DNA from: Palsa-504 sp963839095
Lineage (GTDB): Bacteria; Actinomycetota; Actinomycetes; Streptosporangiales; Streptosporangiaceae
Direction of reading: 5' to 3'
DNA: 64,000 nucleotides
Assembly: GCA_963839095.1 (NCBI GenBank)
Contig: CAWIUF010000064.1
Location: 248,001-312,000 of the forward strand
Positions 1 through 8,664 of the stretch are shown here, piece after piece; position 1 is the first letter of the stretch; each line of letters starts with the position of its first letter. A program made the position numbers and the translations under genes. Under the pieces are notes generated by a model. The model saw only the letters and a program-made list of their open reading frames with translations. It made no database searches and was not told where the DNA came from.

Positions 1-340
1 CGGGTCGGCTTCGTGCTGTCCACCAGCGACGACGAGAGCTTCCACGTGGCCCCGGCCGAGGGCATGGCCTCGCGCGCGGTGCCGGTGCTGCGGCACTGGC
101 CGGGAGCCGAGACGATCTACGACATGCGCTGGATCCACCGCGGCCCGGCCGAGATGGCCGCCGCGGTCCTGGCCCTCGGCGGACGAGGACGACTGGCGCG
201 CGGCGGGCGACGACGCGCACGCCCAGGCGGCCGCCGCGTTCAACCTGAACCGGGTGTGCGAGGCCTGGCACGGCCTGCTCACCGCCGACCGGGACCCGGC
301 GGTGCCCGGGCCGATCCTCGAGCTGCTCGGATCCGGCTGA
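1..340 (+). CDS. Glycosyltransferase, C-terminal part only (frame broken near 178)
   Basis: The open frame enters at the window edge and reads VGFVLSTSDDESFHVAPAEGMASRAVPVLRHWPGAE in pieces, which resembles the end of a GT-B glycosyltransferase, where an acidic residue and a glycine-rich turn bind the nucleotide sugar. Near 178 the reading must shift by one base; the other frame then gives an alanine-rich helix ending in ELLGSG and TGA at 338-340. The N-terminal acceptor domain lies outside the window. The next gene starts 6 bases later on the same strand, and an ABC-2 polysaccharide exporter permease lies beyond, so a surface-glycan assembly role is inferred. The sugar cannot be told. Confidence 0.55.
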   Translation, partial: GSASCCPPATTRASTWPRPRAWPRARCRCCGTGREPRRSTTCAGSTAARPRWPPRSWPSADEDDWRAAGDDAHAQAAAAFNLNRVCEAWHGLLTADRDPAVPGPILELLGSG

Positions 341-346
341 ACCAGG

Positions 347-1984
347 ATGTACTTCACGCTCGCCGTCAGCGCGGCCACGGCCGCGCAGCTGCGCCGCGCT
401 GGCCGGCGCGGCCCGGGACGCCGACCCGCGGGTCATGCCCGTCCCGGGCCCGGCCCGGGTGGCCTGGCGCGCCCCCGACGGACGCGCCGCGGTGCTGCAC
501 TGGGGCGACCCCCGCGGACGCGGCAGGGGACCGCTTACGCGGGCACCATCTGGGCCGAGGGAGCCGGGGTGCGGGCCCGGACCGGCCTGACCCGGGTCGA
601 CCCGGTCTACCTGGCCGAGGTCCCCGGGGCGGTGGTGGTCAGCGACCGGGCCAGCTGGGCGGCCGCCGTCACCGGGCGGCTGCGCGACCCCGACCCGGTC
701 ATGATCGGCGCCTTCCTCAGCCTCGGCTACCCGCTCGGCGGCGCGACCCCCTTCCGCGGCGTCCGCGCGCTGGGCGGCGACCGGCAGCTGCGGGCGGCCG
801 CCGGGCAGCTCGTGGTGACCCGGGCGGTGCGCGGCCCGCCCGGCCGAAGGCCCGGGCGGGGCGGGTCAGGTGGCCGAGGCGCTGGCCGAGGCGGTCCGGC
901 CGCTGGGCGAGCGGGCCGCGCCCGTCCAGCTCTCGCTGACCGGGGGCAAGGACTCCAGGCTGGTCGCGGCCGCGCTGACCGCGGCCGGGGTGCCGTTCGC
1001 GGCCCGCACGCACGGGTTCGCCAGCCACCCCGACGTGATCGTCGCGGGCCTGATCGCCAGCCGCCTCGGCGTGGAGCACACGGTCACCGAGCCGGCCGCG
1101 GCCGGGTACCCCCGGTGAGGCGGACGTGCTGCGGCCGGCTCCGGGCGGCGGTGCTCGTGTCCGACGGGATGCTGTCCGCGTTCGAGAACCGTCGGGTCCG
1201 GCCGGACCCGCACGTCCCCGATGGCCCGCCGGTCCCGGTGGAGGCGGGCGGGCACGGCGGGGAACTGCTGCGCGGCGGCTACGCCCAGGCCGCCTGGCGC
1301 GGCCCGGCGGCGCTGCGCGGCGTGGCCGCGGCGGAACTGCTCCGCCGGATGACCACGCGCCGCCTGGGCCTGCTCCGCCCGGGGGCCGCCGAGGCGTACC
1401 TGGCCAGCCTGGTCCCGGCGGCCGCGGCGCTGGCCCGCGGGCCGCTGGCCGCGCTCGACGGCTTCTACCTGGCGAACCGGGCGGGCCGCTGGTCGGCCGC
1501 GGCCCGGCAGGCGTACCTGCTCCGGTCACCGCTGGCCCAGCCCCTGTTCGCCGACCGCGTGGTGCGCGCCGCGCGCGCCGTCCCGCTGCGGCACCGGATG
1601 AGCGACCGGCTGCACCGCGACGTGCTCGGCCTGCTCTGCCCGGGGCTGCTGGACATCCCGCTGGCGGGCAGCCCCTGGCACGGCGAGCCGCGCACCCCGG
1701 CTACCGTGCTGACCGCTCCGCCAGGACCCGGGACCGCGGACTGGCGGCGGGACTCCGCCGGGACCGTGGCCCGCTTCCTGCGCGGTTACGTCCTGGATCA
1801 CGGCGAGGCGGGCCCGGTGTTCGGCATCGTGCGCCGGCGGGCCGCCGAACGCTGCCTGGCTCGCGCCGCAGGCCGACCCGCAGGCGGCCTGGGCGCTGGC
1901 CACCCTGGCCGCGCTGCTGTCCGGTGACTGGCTCAGCGCCCGCGAGCCGGCCGCCCGGACGGCCAGGCCCCGGCACGCGCCTAG
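347..1984 (+). CDS. Asparagine-synthase-like ATP pyrophosphatase, several frameshifts
   Basis: Pieces in three frames join into one protein of about 545 residues. The first part (347-860) reads as the N-terminal domain, with segments such as GAFLSLGYPLGGATPFRGVRAL. At 870-1110 the PP-loop appears as LSLTGGKDSRLVAAALTAAG, the SGGxDS-type ATP pyrophosphatase motif of asparagine synthetase B relatives. The helical C-terminal part follows to about 1984. The N-terminus is Met-Tyr-Phe, without the Cys2 nucleophile of glutamine-dependent enzymes, so it probably does not use glutamine in the classical way. Frame breaks lie near 400, 850, 1110-1130, 1190 and 1850. It sits between a glycosyltransferase and a polysaccharide-export permease, which suggests decoration (for example amidation) of a surface glycan; that is inference. 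Confidence 0.55.
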
Positions 1985-1995
1985 CTCGGCCCGGC

Positions 1996-3049
1996 CTAGC
2001 CCCGGCCGTACCTGGTCTCGGCCTGCCAGAAGAAGATCACGCCCGACGGCCAGGATGACGACCGCCCAGCCCGCGCCGGCCAGCCACAGCTCGCTGGTCC
2101 CGAAGTCCGGGTGGCAGTAGGCCTGGAGCGCCGGGGTCTTCTTGGCCATGAAGACCGCGCACCGGGCCGCGTCGTAGGGTTTCGCGCCCGGCGCGTCGTC
2201 CCGGAACGTGGCCATGATGGCGTCCCTGGTCAGCGAGATGTACACCGCCGCCGGGTTGAAGGACAGCACGTTCTTGGCCCACACCGGCAGCGCGGCGGGC
2301 AGCGAGGCGATGCTGTACATGACGCCGCAGAAGTACCGCCAGACCCGCAGCAGGAACGGGACCAGCTGGCTGATGTCCTGCGCGCCCGCGCCGAGCCTGG
2401 CCATGATCAGCGCGGCGCCCATGTTGAACGTGGCCTGCATCAGCAGCGCCGGGACCAGCAGCAGCCAGTACCAGGTGAGCGGCTCCCCGGTGCCCAGCAC
2501 GATGGCGAACATCACGATCATCGACAGCAGCAGCTGCTGGAACTCCACCATCACGTAGGCCAGCGGCAGGCAGGCCCGCGGGAAATGCAGCGCGCGGATC
2601 AGCGTGATATTCGACCGGATCACCGTCGAGCCGACCACGATCGACCGCTCGGTAAAGGCGAATATGAAAACTCCGATAACCAGGTAGGCGGTGTAATTGC
2701 TGATGCCCCGGTTGGCCTTGAAGAGGATCCCGAAGATCAGGTAGTACACCGCCGAGTTGAGCAGCGGCGTGAGCACCTGCCAGAGCTGGCCGAGCCGCGC
2801 CTCGGTGTACATCGACACGTTGCGGGCCGTGGCGTAGGCGACGATGAAGTGCCGCCGCTCCCAGACTTTGCGCAGGTAGGCAGACCAGGAGCGGCCGGGC
2901 GGAACTCGGCCGCAGGCCGTGCCGGGCGGCCAGCGCGGCCAGCGGCTCACCCTCCGCGCCCGCCACCGGGCACCGGTCTCGTCAGCGGCCTCGCCCGGGA
3001 GTTCGTCATCCAGGCCGCCCGGTGCAATCAGCCGCCCGCGGTTTCCCAT
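1996..3049 (-). CDS. ABC-2 type polysaccharide/teichoic-acid exporter permease (TagG/Wzm-like), frameshifted at both ends
   Basis: The central 250 residues are intact and typical of the ABC-2 export permeases: the conserved amphipathic start WERRHFIVAYATARN, then LGQLWQVLTPLLNSAVYYLIFG, and about six hydrophobic segments. Such proteins pair with an ATPase to push undecaprenyl-linked polysaccharide or teichoic acid through the membrane. A one-base insertion in GGGC at about 2040 hides the natural end, which reads VIFFWQAETRYGRG then TAG (1996-1998). Near the N-terminus two more shifts (about 2895 and 2950) are needed to join LAALAARHGLRPSSARP to the membrane domain. The likely start is ATG at 3049. 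The partner ATPase is not next to it in the window. It is convergent with the asparagine-synthase-like gene. Confidence 0.75.
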
Positions 3050-3219
3050 GGCTGTGGATTTTATGGGGCCGGCTGCCGCGGAAACGCGTCTCCGCCGCCC
3101 GGGGGAAATCATTCGCCCGGAGTTCGGCCCGTCATTAACCCGCCGTACCCGTAACTCACCATATGTTGACCGAATGGCCTGCGGTTCATCGCTGGTTCCG
3201 GCCCTGCCGCCGACGGTAC

Positions 3220-3830
3220 GGAGCCATAGCGGCCACCTGACCAGCATCAACGCCACCGCCCAGACACGAGGCGCTGACCTGGAACGACGCCGGGCTGATG
3301 ACGCAGGCCGCGATCACGCCGTCCGGCGGCTCGGCCAAGAACAGGAACTACGTCTATGACGCCGACGGCACCCTGCTGCTCACCGCCGACCCGGGCACAA
3401 CGCACGCTGTACCTGCCCGACGAGGAACTGTCCCTCAACGCCGGTACCAGCTCAGTCACCGGCACCCGCTACTACAGCATCGGCGGCGCCGTCGTCGCCG
3501 CCCGCACCGGCGCCTCCGGGCTGGCCTACCTGGCCGGGGACCAGCAGGGCACCGACTCCATCGCCATCGATTCGGGCACTCTCAGCGTCAACCGCCGTTA
3601 CTACGACCATACGGCAACGCCAGGGGCAGCGCCCCGCCAGCTTCCCGGTGGGAGAGAAGGGTTTCGTCGGGGGTGCCAGCGACACCGCCGACCGGTCTGA
3701 CCGACCTTGGCGCCCGCGAGTACCAGCCCGGCACCGGCTCGTTCATATCCCCCGACCCGCTGCTGAAGCCGTCCGGCGCCTCCCCGGGGCAGTACACGGG
3801 CGGGGCCACTGGCTGTGTCGGCTCAGCGCA
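3220..3830 (+). pseudogene. RHS/YD-repeat protein, 3' core fragment
   Basis: Three overlapping frames join into the end of an RHS core: GHLTSINATAQT, then TWNDAGLMTQ, NYVYDADGTLLLTADPG, LYLPDEELSLN, GLAYLAGDQQGTDSIAID, NRRYYDPYGN and finally TGLTDLGAREYQPGTGSF followed by ISPDPLL. This last block is the signature that closes the RHS shell before the variable toxin tip. The thousands of bases that should precede it are missing: directly upstream is the divergent permease. Frame changes are needed near 3260, 3397, 3605, 3640 and 3690. It therefore looks like a displaced RHS tip (shell end plus toxin region), as found in orphan rhs modules, and cannot make a working protein as read. Confidence 0.7.
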
Positions 3831-4156
3831 ATGCGGTCAAGGCCTGCAACAGCAAAGCACAGTCCGAGCGATCCCACCCCGAAGGGCTACAGTCCTCCGC
3901 CGGGACGGGAACCGTCAGGTTCTGCGACGGTTCCACCTGCGCCAGCGTTCCTTCCTTCCGCGAGCACCCGGACAAGCCGGCCGACCGCAAATCAGCCCCC
4001 GTCGACAGGCCACGCCGCCCACGACGGCCTTCCTGCGGACGCCATGTCCGTTCACGCAGGCACATGCATAGACACCGCTGACGCCGCGATGCGGGAATAG
4101 GCAACTTCATACGGCACCATCTGAACGGGCAGCCTGCATCGCTGCAGGAATCACGG

Positions 4157-4366
4157 TTGGCGCCGTCGCTGCTGCGCTCTGTGGTGAGGATGAATGGGAG
4201 GAGCGGATGGCGGCCAGGACTGATTACTATCGCGTCGAGCGTAGCGGGCAAGCAAGCACTCACCCGCGAAGGCGCGCAGTCATCCGACCGGGCGCTTACA
4301 CATATCCCCATCACCAGTAACTCACTCAGCGAAATCCTCAGCATCCTTGCGAAGATAGGCCAGTAA
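4157..4366 (+). CDS. Short reading frame coupled to the candidate immunity gene; possible toxin C-terminus
   Basis: A 69-codon frame ends in SNSLSEILSILAKIGQ, and its TAA shares one base with the ATG of the next gene (TAATG), which suggests translational coupling. The stretch 3830-4360 lies exactly where an RHS toxin tip would be and drops in GC compared with the shell. No toxin family is recognised. The start is not reliable: an upstream frame may be fused to the RHS core after an indel. I report it because of the stop-start overlap and because its C-terminus reads like real protein, not antisense noise. Confidence 0.35.
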   Translation: MAPSLLRSVVRMNGRSGWRPGLITIASSVAGKQALTREGAQSSDRALTHIPITSNSLSEILSILAKIGQ

Positions 4367-4695
4367 TGCCGGATCCGTTCGATGCCCTATGGGCTGCCAC
4401 GCTAGAGCATGTCGACCTGGATATAGCCACTCAGCGCCTGACGGTCAGCTGCCGTGTGGAAGACGGAGGACAGCTAACTCATCACAAGCTTGCCTTTAGT
4501 GATATTTCCGAGCTTCGCTTTTTTAATTCGATCCAGGGCCCGTGGGACTATGTTGAGATAACGGAGATTCACGCAGCCAAAGACGCTGCGGGATCCGTTA
4601 GGACCGAGATGGGTTTCTGGTCCGAGAGTGCTGGACTAGTTGTTGCTGCCGCTTCCGTCGAGATCGACGGCGAACCTGCCTATCCCGCGGATTAA
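4366..4695 (+). CDS. Small acidic protein after the RHS tip, candidate immunity protein
   Basis: 109 residues, acidic, no signal peptide or membrane segment. The middle reads LDIATQRLTVSCRVEDGGQL then SELRFFNSIQGPWDYVEITEIHA, an alternating beta pattern with a WDYVE core like the small YxiG-type or immunity-type proteins of Gram-positives; this similarity is from memory and is not certain. Base use is clearly lower in GC than the flanking genes (many AT-ending codons). Position directly behind an RHS tip, the TAATG coupling to the preceding frame and the different composition together point to an RHS cognate immunity gene. An ordinary hypothetical protein is the alternative. Confidence 0.55.
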   Translation: MPDPFDALWAATLEHVDLDIATQRLTVSCRVEDGGQLTHHKLAFSDISELRFFNSIQGPWDYVEITEIHAAKDAAGSVRTEMGFWSESAGLVVAAASVEIDGEPAYPAD

Positions 4696-4794
4696 CGGAG
4701 CAATTTCCGCATTAAGCCCTCGGTACGCCGACGATGCGCTGGCCGGAATCAGCCGCCTTCCGCGGCCGGATGCGGTCATTGCACTTGATGGCTC

Positions 4795-5442
4795 TTAGGT
4801 CTCGAGGTGGGCGGTGTCGTTGAAGGAGCGCAGGACGGCGGGGCCGTCGGCGTACCAGTCGATCTCGCACAGGGCGGCCACGTCCAGGTGCATCCGGAAC
4901 AGCGCGGGCGGCGGGGCGAGCAGGGCGGCGGCGACCAGGGTCTTGATCGGGGTGACGTGGCTGACGATCAGGACCCGCTGCCCGGCCCGGTCGGCCAGGA
5001 CCCGGGCCAGCGCGGCGGTGACCCGCTCGCTGACCTCGGCGAAGCTCTCGCCGCCGGGCGGCGCGAGCTGCGGATCGGCCAGCCAGGCGGTCATCTCCGA
5101 GGGCCAGCGCTCCCGTACCTCGGCGAAGGTCAGGCCGTCCCAGTCACCGAAGTCGGTTTCCCGGAAGCCCTCGTCGGTGGTCACCGGGACGCCGGTGACC
5201 GCGGCCACCGCCTCGGCCGTCTGGACCGTGCGCTGCAACGGCGACGCCACGATGGCGTCGATGCCCGCCGACGCCAGCCGCTTGGCCGCGGCGGCGGCCT
5301 GCGTCAGGCCGGTCTCGGTGAGCGGCACGTCGGTCCGGCCGGCGTAGCGCTTCTCCACCGACATCGGCGTCTGCCCGTGCCGGAGCAGCAGGGTGACGGT
5401 GGGCTTGCCCTGGGCGGGCATCCAGGCGGACCTGGCGCGCAC
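4795..5442 (-). CDS. Histidine phosphatase (CobC/PhoE type); phosphatase half of an Rv2228c-like protein
   Basis: About 215 residues with the branch-1 histidine phosphatase signature LLLRHGQTP near residue 20, the downstream EGFRETDFGDWDG with the acid/base Glu, and SHVTPIKTL carrying the second catalytic His. In mycobacteria and streptomycetes the gene after the zinc-ribbon protein is a fusion of RNase HI, alpha-ribazole-type phosphatase. Here the linker (AWMPAQGKPT) and the phosphatase remain, but only 11 bases separate this GTG start (5440-5442) from the stop of the zinc-ribbon gene, so no RNase H domain is encoded. ATG at 5421 is an alternative start. Predicted cytoplasmic phosphomonoesterase, perhaps acting in cobalamin synthesis. 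Confidence 0.85.
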   Translation of the reverse strand: MRARSAWMPAQGKPTVTLLLRHGQTPMSVEKRYAGRTDVPLTETGLTQAAAAAKRLASAGIDAIVASPLQRTVQTAEAVAAVTGVPVTTDEGFRETDFGDWDGLTFAEVRERWPSEMTAWLADPQLAPPGGESFAEVSERVTAALARVLADRAGQRVLIVSHVTPIKTLVAAALLAPPPALFRMHLDVAALCEIDWYADGPAVLRSFNDTAHLET

Positions 5443-5452
5443 TGAGCGCGGC

Positions 5453-6193
5453 CTACAAGCCGGATTCGGGCGTGCGGACCAGGATCCGCCTGCACTCCTC
5501 GCACCTGATCACGTCGTCCGGCGCAGCCGCCCGGAACCCCTTCAGGTCCGCCGCGTCGACGGTCAGGTGACATCCCTCGCAGCGGCCGGCCCGCAGCAGC
5601 GCCGCGCCGGAGCCCTTGGTCTTGCGGATCTGGTCGTAGAGCGCCATCAGGTCGGCCGGCACCTCGGCGGCGACGCCGCCGCGCCGGTCCAGCGCCTTGG
5701 CGGCCTGCTCGTCGATCTCGGCGAAGACCGCGTCCCGGCGGGCCGTCACCTCGGCTACCTCGCCGCCGAGGCTGTCCCGGCTGGCGGTCAGCTCGTCCCG
5801 CTGGCTTTCGAGCGTCTCGCGGCGCTCCATCAGCTCGAGCACGACTTCCTCGAGGTCGCCCTGCCGGCGGTGCAGGTTCTCGATCTCCGACTGCAGGCTC
5901 GCCAGCTCGCGGGCGGCGGACACCTGCCCGGCGTCGAGCCGGGCCCGGTCCTTCTCGATCCTGACCCGGACCTGCTCTACGTCGCGCTCGGCCCGGCCCT
6001 GCTCGCGGTCCAGGTCACCGAGCGCGGTTTCGGTCACCACCAGGGCGTCCCTGAGCTCGCCGGCCTTCGCCTCCAGGCCGGCCAGCTCGGCGACTTCTGG
6101 CAGGCCGCGCCTGCGGTGGTCGAGGCGGGCGAGCTCGGTGTCCAGGTCCGCCAGTTCGAGCAGGCGGAGCTGGGTTTGCGGTGATGCCTTCAC
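5453..6193 (-). CDS. C4-type zinc-ribbon coiled-coil protein (Rv2229c/CdsZ family)
   Basis: 246 residues from GTG 6193. Residues about 10-170 form a long helical hairpin (heptads such as LDREQGRAERDVEQVRVRIEK), followed by a zinc ribbon with CEGCH and CEECR cysteine pairs. This is the DUF164/CdsZ family, conserved in actinobacteria next to the NIF3 and RNase H/phosphatase genes; proposed to act as a chaperone- or degradosome-like factor, function not settled. A -10-like TAACGT (6202-6207, read on the minus strand) sits 8 bases before the GTG, so the message may be leaderless. A TTG at 6202 in the same frame is less likely. Forms an operon with the phosphatase. Confidence 0.85.
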   Translation of the reverse strand: MKASPQTQLRLLELADLDTELARLDHRRRGLPEVAELAGLEAKAGELRDALVVTETALGDLDREQGRAERDVEQVRVRIEKDRARLDAGQVSAARELASLQSEIENLHRRQGDLEEVVLELMERRETLESQRDELTASRDSLGGEVAEVTARRDAVFAEIDEQAAKALDRRGGVAAEVPADLMALYDQIRKTKGSGAALLRAGRCEGCHLTVDAADLKGFRAAAPDDVIRCEECRRILVRTPESGL

Positions 6194-6255
6194 GGATCCC
6201 AACGTTAGTCCAACCGGAGCCCTGCGTAGGCCCCTAGCGTGGTAGACCTTGCCCC

Positions 6256-6762
6256 ATGGAGGTCCCTCACGTCAGCCGGCCTTTCATGCCGGGGTACGGC
6301 ATCGCCGGACCGGCCGAAGGCAGCGGGCTCCTGCACTGGTCGTGGGCGGTGGAGCGGCTGACCGCCGCCCGCAACTACTGGGTCGCGAGTATCTGGCCGG
6401 ACGGGCGGCCGCACATCATGCCGGTCTGGGGCATGTGGGACGACGGCACCTTGTGGTTCACCAGCAGCGCGGGCTCCCGGAAGGTGCGGAACCTGACCGC
6501 CGACCCCCGCTGCTGCGTCACCACCGAGGACGCCTCGGACCCCGTGGTCATCGAGGGCAACGCGCACATCACGACCGAGCTGCCGGTGCTGCGGCGGGTG
6601 GTCGACCTGATGAACGCCAAGTACCGGACGGACTACCGGGTCGACTTCCTGGACCCGGCCACCAACGCCACCATCGGGGTCCGGCCGCACCGCGTGTTCA
6701 GCATGCGGGCCGGCGACTTCACCGGATCGCCCACCCGCTGGGTCTTCGAGGACGAGCAGTAA
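6256..6762 (+). CDS. Pyridoxamine 5'-phosphate oxidase-like flavin/F420-binding protein
   Basis: 168 residues of a split-barrel flavin reductase fold: NYWVASIWPDGRPHIMPVWGMWDDG gives the first two strands and the cofactor-binding loop, TLWFTSSAGSRKVRNLTADPRC the phosphate-binding strand and helix (the KVRNL motif), and VIEGNAHITTE the third. Actinobacterial members use FMN or F420 to reduce varied substrates; the substrate is unknown. Divergent from the zinc-ribbon gene with about 60 bases between, where TAGCGT (6235-6240) could be its -10 box. The C-terminus (HRVFSMRAGDFTGSPTRW) is typical for the family. Confidence 0.8.
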   Translation: MEVPHVSRPFMPGYGIAGPAEGSGLLHWSWAVERLTAARNYWVASIWPDGRPHIMPVWGMWDDGTLWFTSSAGSRKVRNLTADPRCCVTTEDASDPVVIEGNAHITTELPVLRRVVDLMNAKYRTDYRVDFLDPATNATIGVRPHRVFSMRAGDFTGSPTRWVFEDEQ

Positions 6763-6841
6763 TAACCGCGAATTCTTCGCCCGGCTAACGAAACCCCCGG
6801 AGCCGGGTAGCGTGGGAGGGCGCCCAGCCGCGCCTTCCGCC

Positions 6842-8596
6842 ATGACACCAGCATCCGCCCCCGACGGTAACCAGCCCCGGGCTCCCCGCGCTCTCGCCGG
6901 AGCCGCCGTCGGCGTGCTCGCGGCGGCGGTCGCGATCGGCGCGTCGCAGCTCGCCGCCGGGCTGACCGTCCCGCAGAGCTCGCCGGTGCTCGCGGTCGGC
7001 CAGACCGCCATCGACCTCACGCCGCTGCCGGTCAAGAACTTCGCCATCTCGACGTTCGGTTCCGATGACAAGACCGCGCTGCTGACCGGCATCCTGGTGC
7101 TTCTCGCCCTGTACGCGGCGTGGGTCGGGACCCGGGCGATGCGCCGGCTGTCGTCCGGCCTGTGGGGACTCTCGCTCTTCGCCTTCATCGGCCTGTTCGC
7201 CGCCCTGAACCGGCCTGGCTCCAGCCCGGTGTACGTCGTGCCCACCCTGGCCGGCGCCGCGGCCGGGGCGTTCGCGCTCATCCGGCTGGCACGCGCCGCG
7301 GGCCGGCTGGACGTTCCCGCGGCCCGGCTCCCGGACCCGGGGCGCTCGCCGGCCGCCCCGCCGGGTCCCCCGCCTTCGCCGCAGGCACTGACCCCGCCGG
7401 ACCTACCGGCCTCCCCCGGTGTCCCGGCATCACCAGACGGGCAGGCGCCGCCGGACGGGCCCGCGCCACCGGGCTCTTCCTTCACCTTCCTGCCCGGCCC
7501 CGACGACGAGGGGCCGCCGCGCGGACCGGACCGGCGGCGTTTCCTGGTCACCAGCGGGGTCGCGGCGGCCGCGGCCGCCGCGGGGACGATCGCCGGGCGC
7601 GAGCTGAGCATGCAGCGCGACGTCACCCGGGCACGGGCCGCCTTGCGGTTCCCCCGGCCCGCTATCGCCGCGCCGCCGCTGCCGGCGGGCAGCAGCCTGA
7701 ACATCCCCGGTCTCAGCTCGTTCATCACCCCGAATAGCAGCTTCTACCGGGTCGACACCGCCCTGATCCTGCCGCAGGTCAACCCGTCGACCTGGCGGCT
7801 GCGCATCCACGGGATGGTGCGGCGCGAGGTGACCATCACCTTCGCCGAGCTGCTCAGGCGCCCCCTCATCGAGCACTACGTGACGCTCACCTGCGTGTCC
7901 GACCCGGTGGGCGGCCCCTACGTGGGCAACGCCAAGTGGCTCGGCGCCAGCCTGACCGCCCTGATCCGGCAGGCCCGGCCGCTGGCGGGCGCGGACCAGC
8001 TGCTGTGCACCTCGGTCGACGGGTTCACCTCGGGTACCCCGCTGCCGGTCGTGCTGGACGGCCGGGACGCGCTGCTCGCCGTCGCGATGAACGGCACGGC
8101 GCTGCCGGTCGCGCACGGCTTCCCGGCCCGGATGGTGATTCCCGGCCTGTACGGCTACGTGTCCGCGACCAAGTGGGTGACCGACATCGAGGTCACCACG
8201 TTCGCGACGGCCACCGCCTACTGGGCCTCACGCGGCTGGTCGCAGCAGGCGCCGATCAAGACCGAGTCCCGGGTCGACGTGCCCGCGATCGGCGCGTCGC
8301 TGCGCCCGGGACCGACGCCGGTGGCCGGGGTGGCCTGGGCCCAGCACAAGGGCATCGCCGCGGTGGAGGTCCGGGTCGACCGCGGCCCGTGGCACGAGGC
8401 GCGGCTGGCCGCGGTGCCGGGCATCGACACCTGGCGGCAGTGGGTCTGGGAGTGGCCGGCCACGCCCGGCAGCCACCTGCTCGAGTCGCGGGCCACCGAC
8501 CAGTCCGGCTACACCCAGACCGCGGCGCAGGCTCCGCCGGATCCCAACGGCGCCTCCGGCTACCCCTCCTCCACCGTCACCGTCACCGGCTCCTGA
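6842..8596 (+). CDS. Membrane-anchored molybdopterin oxidoreductase (sulfite-oxidase family)
   Basis: 584 residues from ATG 6842. Three or four hydrophobic segments lie in residues 15-150, then a proline-rich linker (about 155-215), then a second hydrophobic stretch preceded by RRRFL, as in Tat-type anchors. The catalytic part starts near residue 280: ITFAELLRRPLIEHYVTLTCVSDPVGG carries the conserved Cys that ligates molybdenum, followed by the SUOX fold (PVAHGFPARMVIPGLYGYVSAKWV region) and a C-terminal Mo-co dimerisation Ig-like domain (VAWAQHKGIAAVEVRVD). Likely reduces or oxidises a small S- or N-oxide in the envelope. GTG 6812 is an in-frame alternative but overlaps a -10-like TAGCGT, so ATG is preferred. 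Confidence 0.85.
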   Translation: MTPASAPDGNQPRAPRALAGAAVGVLAAAVAIGASQLAAGLTVPQSSPVLAVGQTAIDLTPLPVKNFAISTFGSDDKTALLTGILVLLALYAAWVGTRAMRRLSSGLWGLSLFAFIGLFAALNRPGSSPVYVVPTLAGAAAGAFALIRLARAAGRLDVPAARLPDPGRSPAAPPGPPPSPQALTPPDLPASPGVPASPDGQAPPDGPAPPGSSFTFLPGPDDEGPPRGPDRRRFLVTSGVAAAAAAAGTIAGRELSMQRDVTRARAALRFPRPAIAAPPLPAGSSLNIPGLSSFITPNSSFYRVDTALILPQVNPSTWRLRIHGMVRREVTITFAELLRRPLIEHYVTLTCVSDPVGGPYVGNAKWLGASLTALIRQARPLAGADQLLCTSVDGFTSGTPLPVVLDGRDALLAVAMNGTALPVAHGFPARMVIPGLYGYVSATKWVTDIEVTTFATATAYWASRGWSQQAPIKTESRVDVPAIGASLRPGPTPVAGVAWAQHKGIAAVEVRVDRGPWHEARLAAVPGIDTWRQWVWEWPATPGSHLLESRATDQSGYTQTAAQAPPDPNGASGYPSSTVTVTGS

Positions 8597-8598
8597 GC

Positions 8599-8619
8599 CC
8601 GGCCCGGCGGCCGGGCCGG
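8599..8619 (+). terminator. GC hairpin after the molybdoenzyme gene
   Basis: CCGGCCCGGC is followed almost directly by its complement GCCGGGCCGG, starting 3 bases past the TGA. No U-run follows, which is usual in high-GC actinomycetes. Confidence 0.5.
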
Positions 8620-8664
8620 CCGCACCGGGACTACGGTAGGCGCAGGCGGAAATTGGGAGGCGTG

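Noticed and set aside
3815..4081. Short plus-strand frame after the RHS core as the toxin domain
   Set aside because: Low-complexity Arg/His-rich end with no fold-like pattern; may be real after frame correction but not supportable now.
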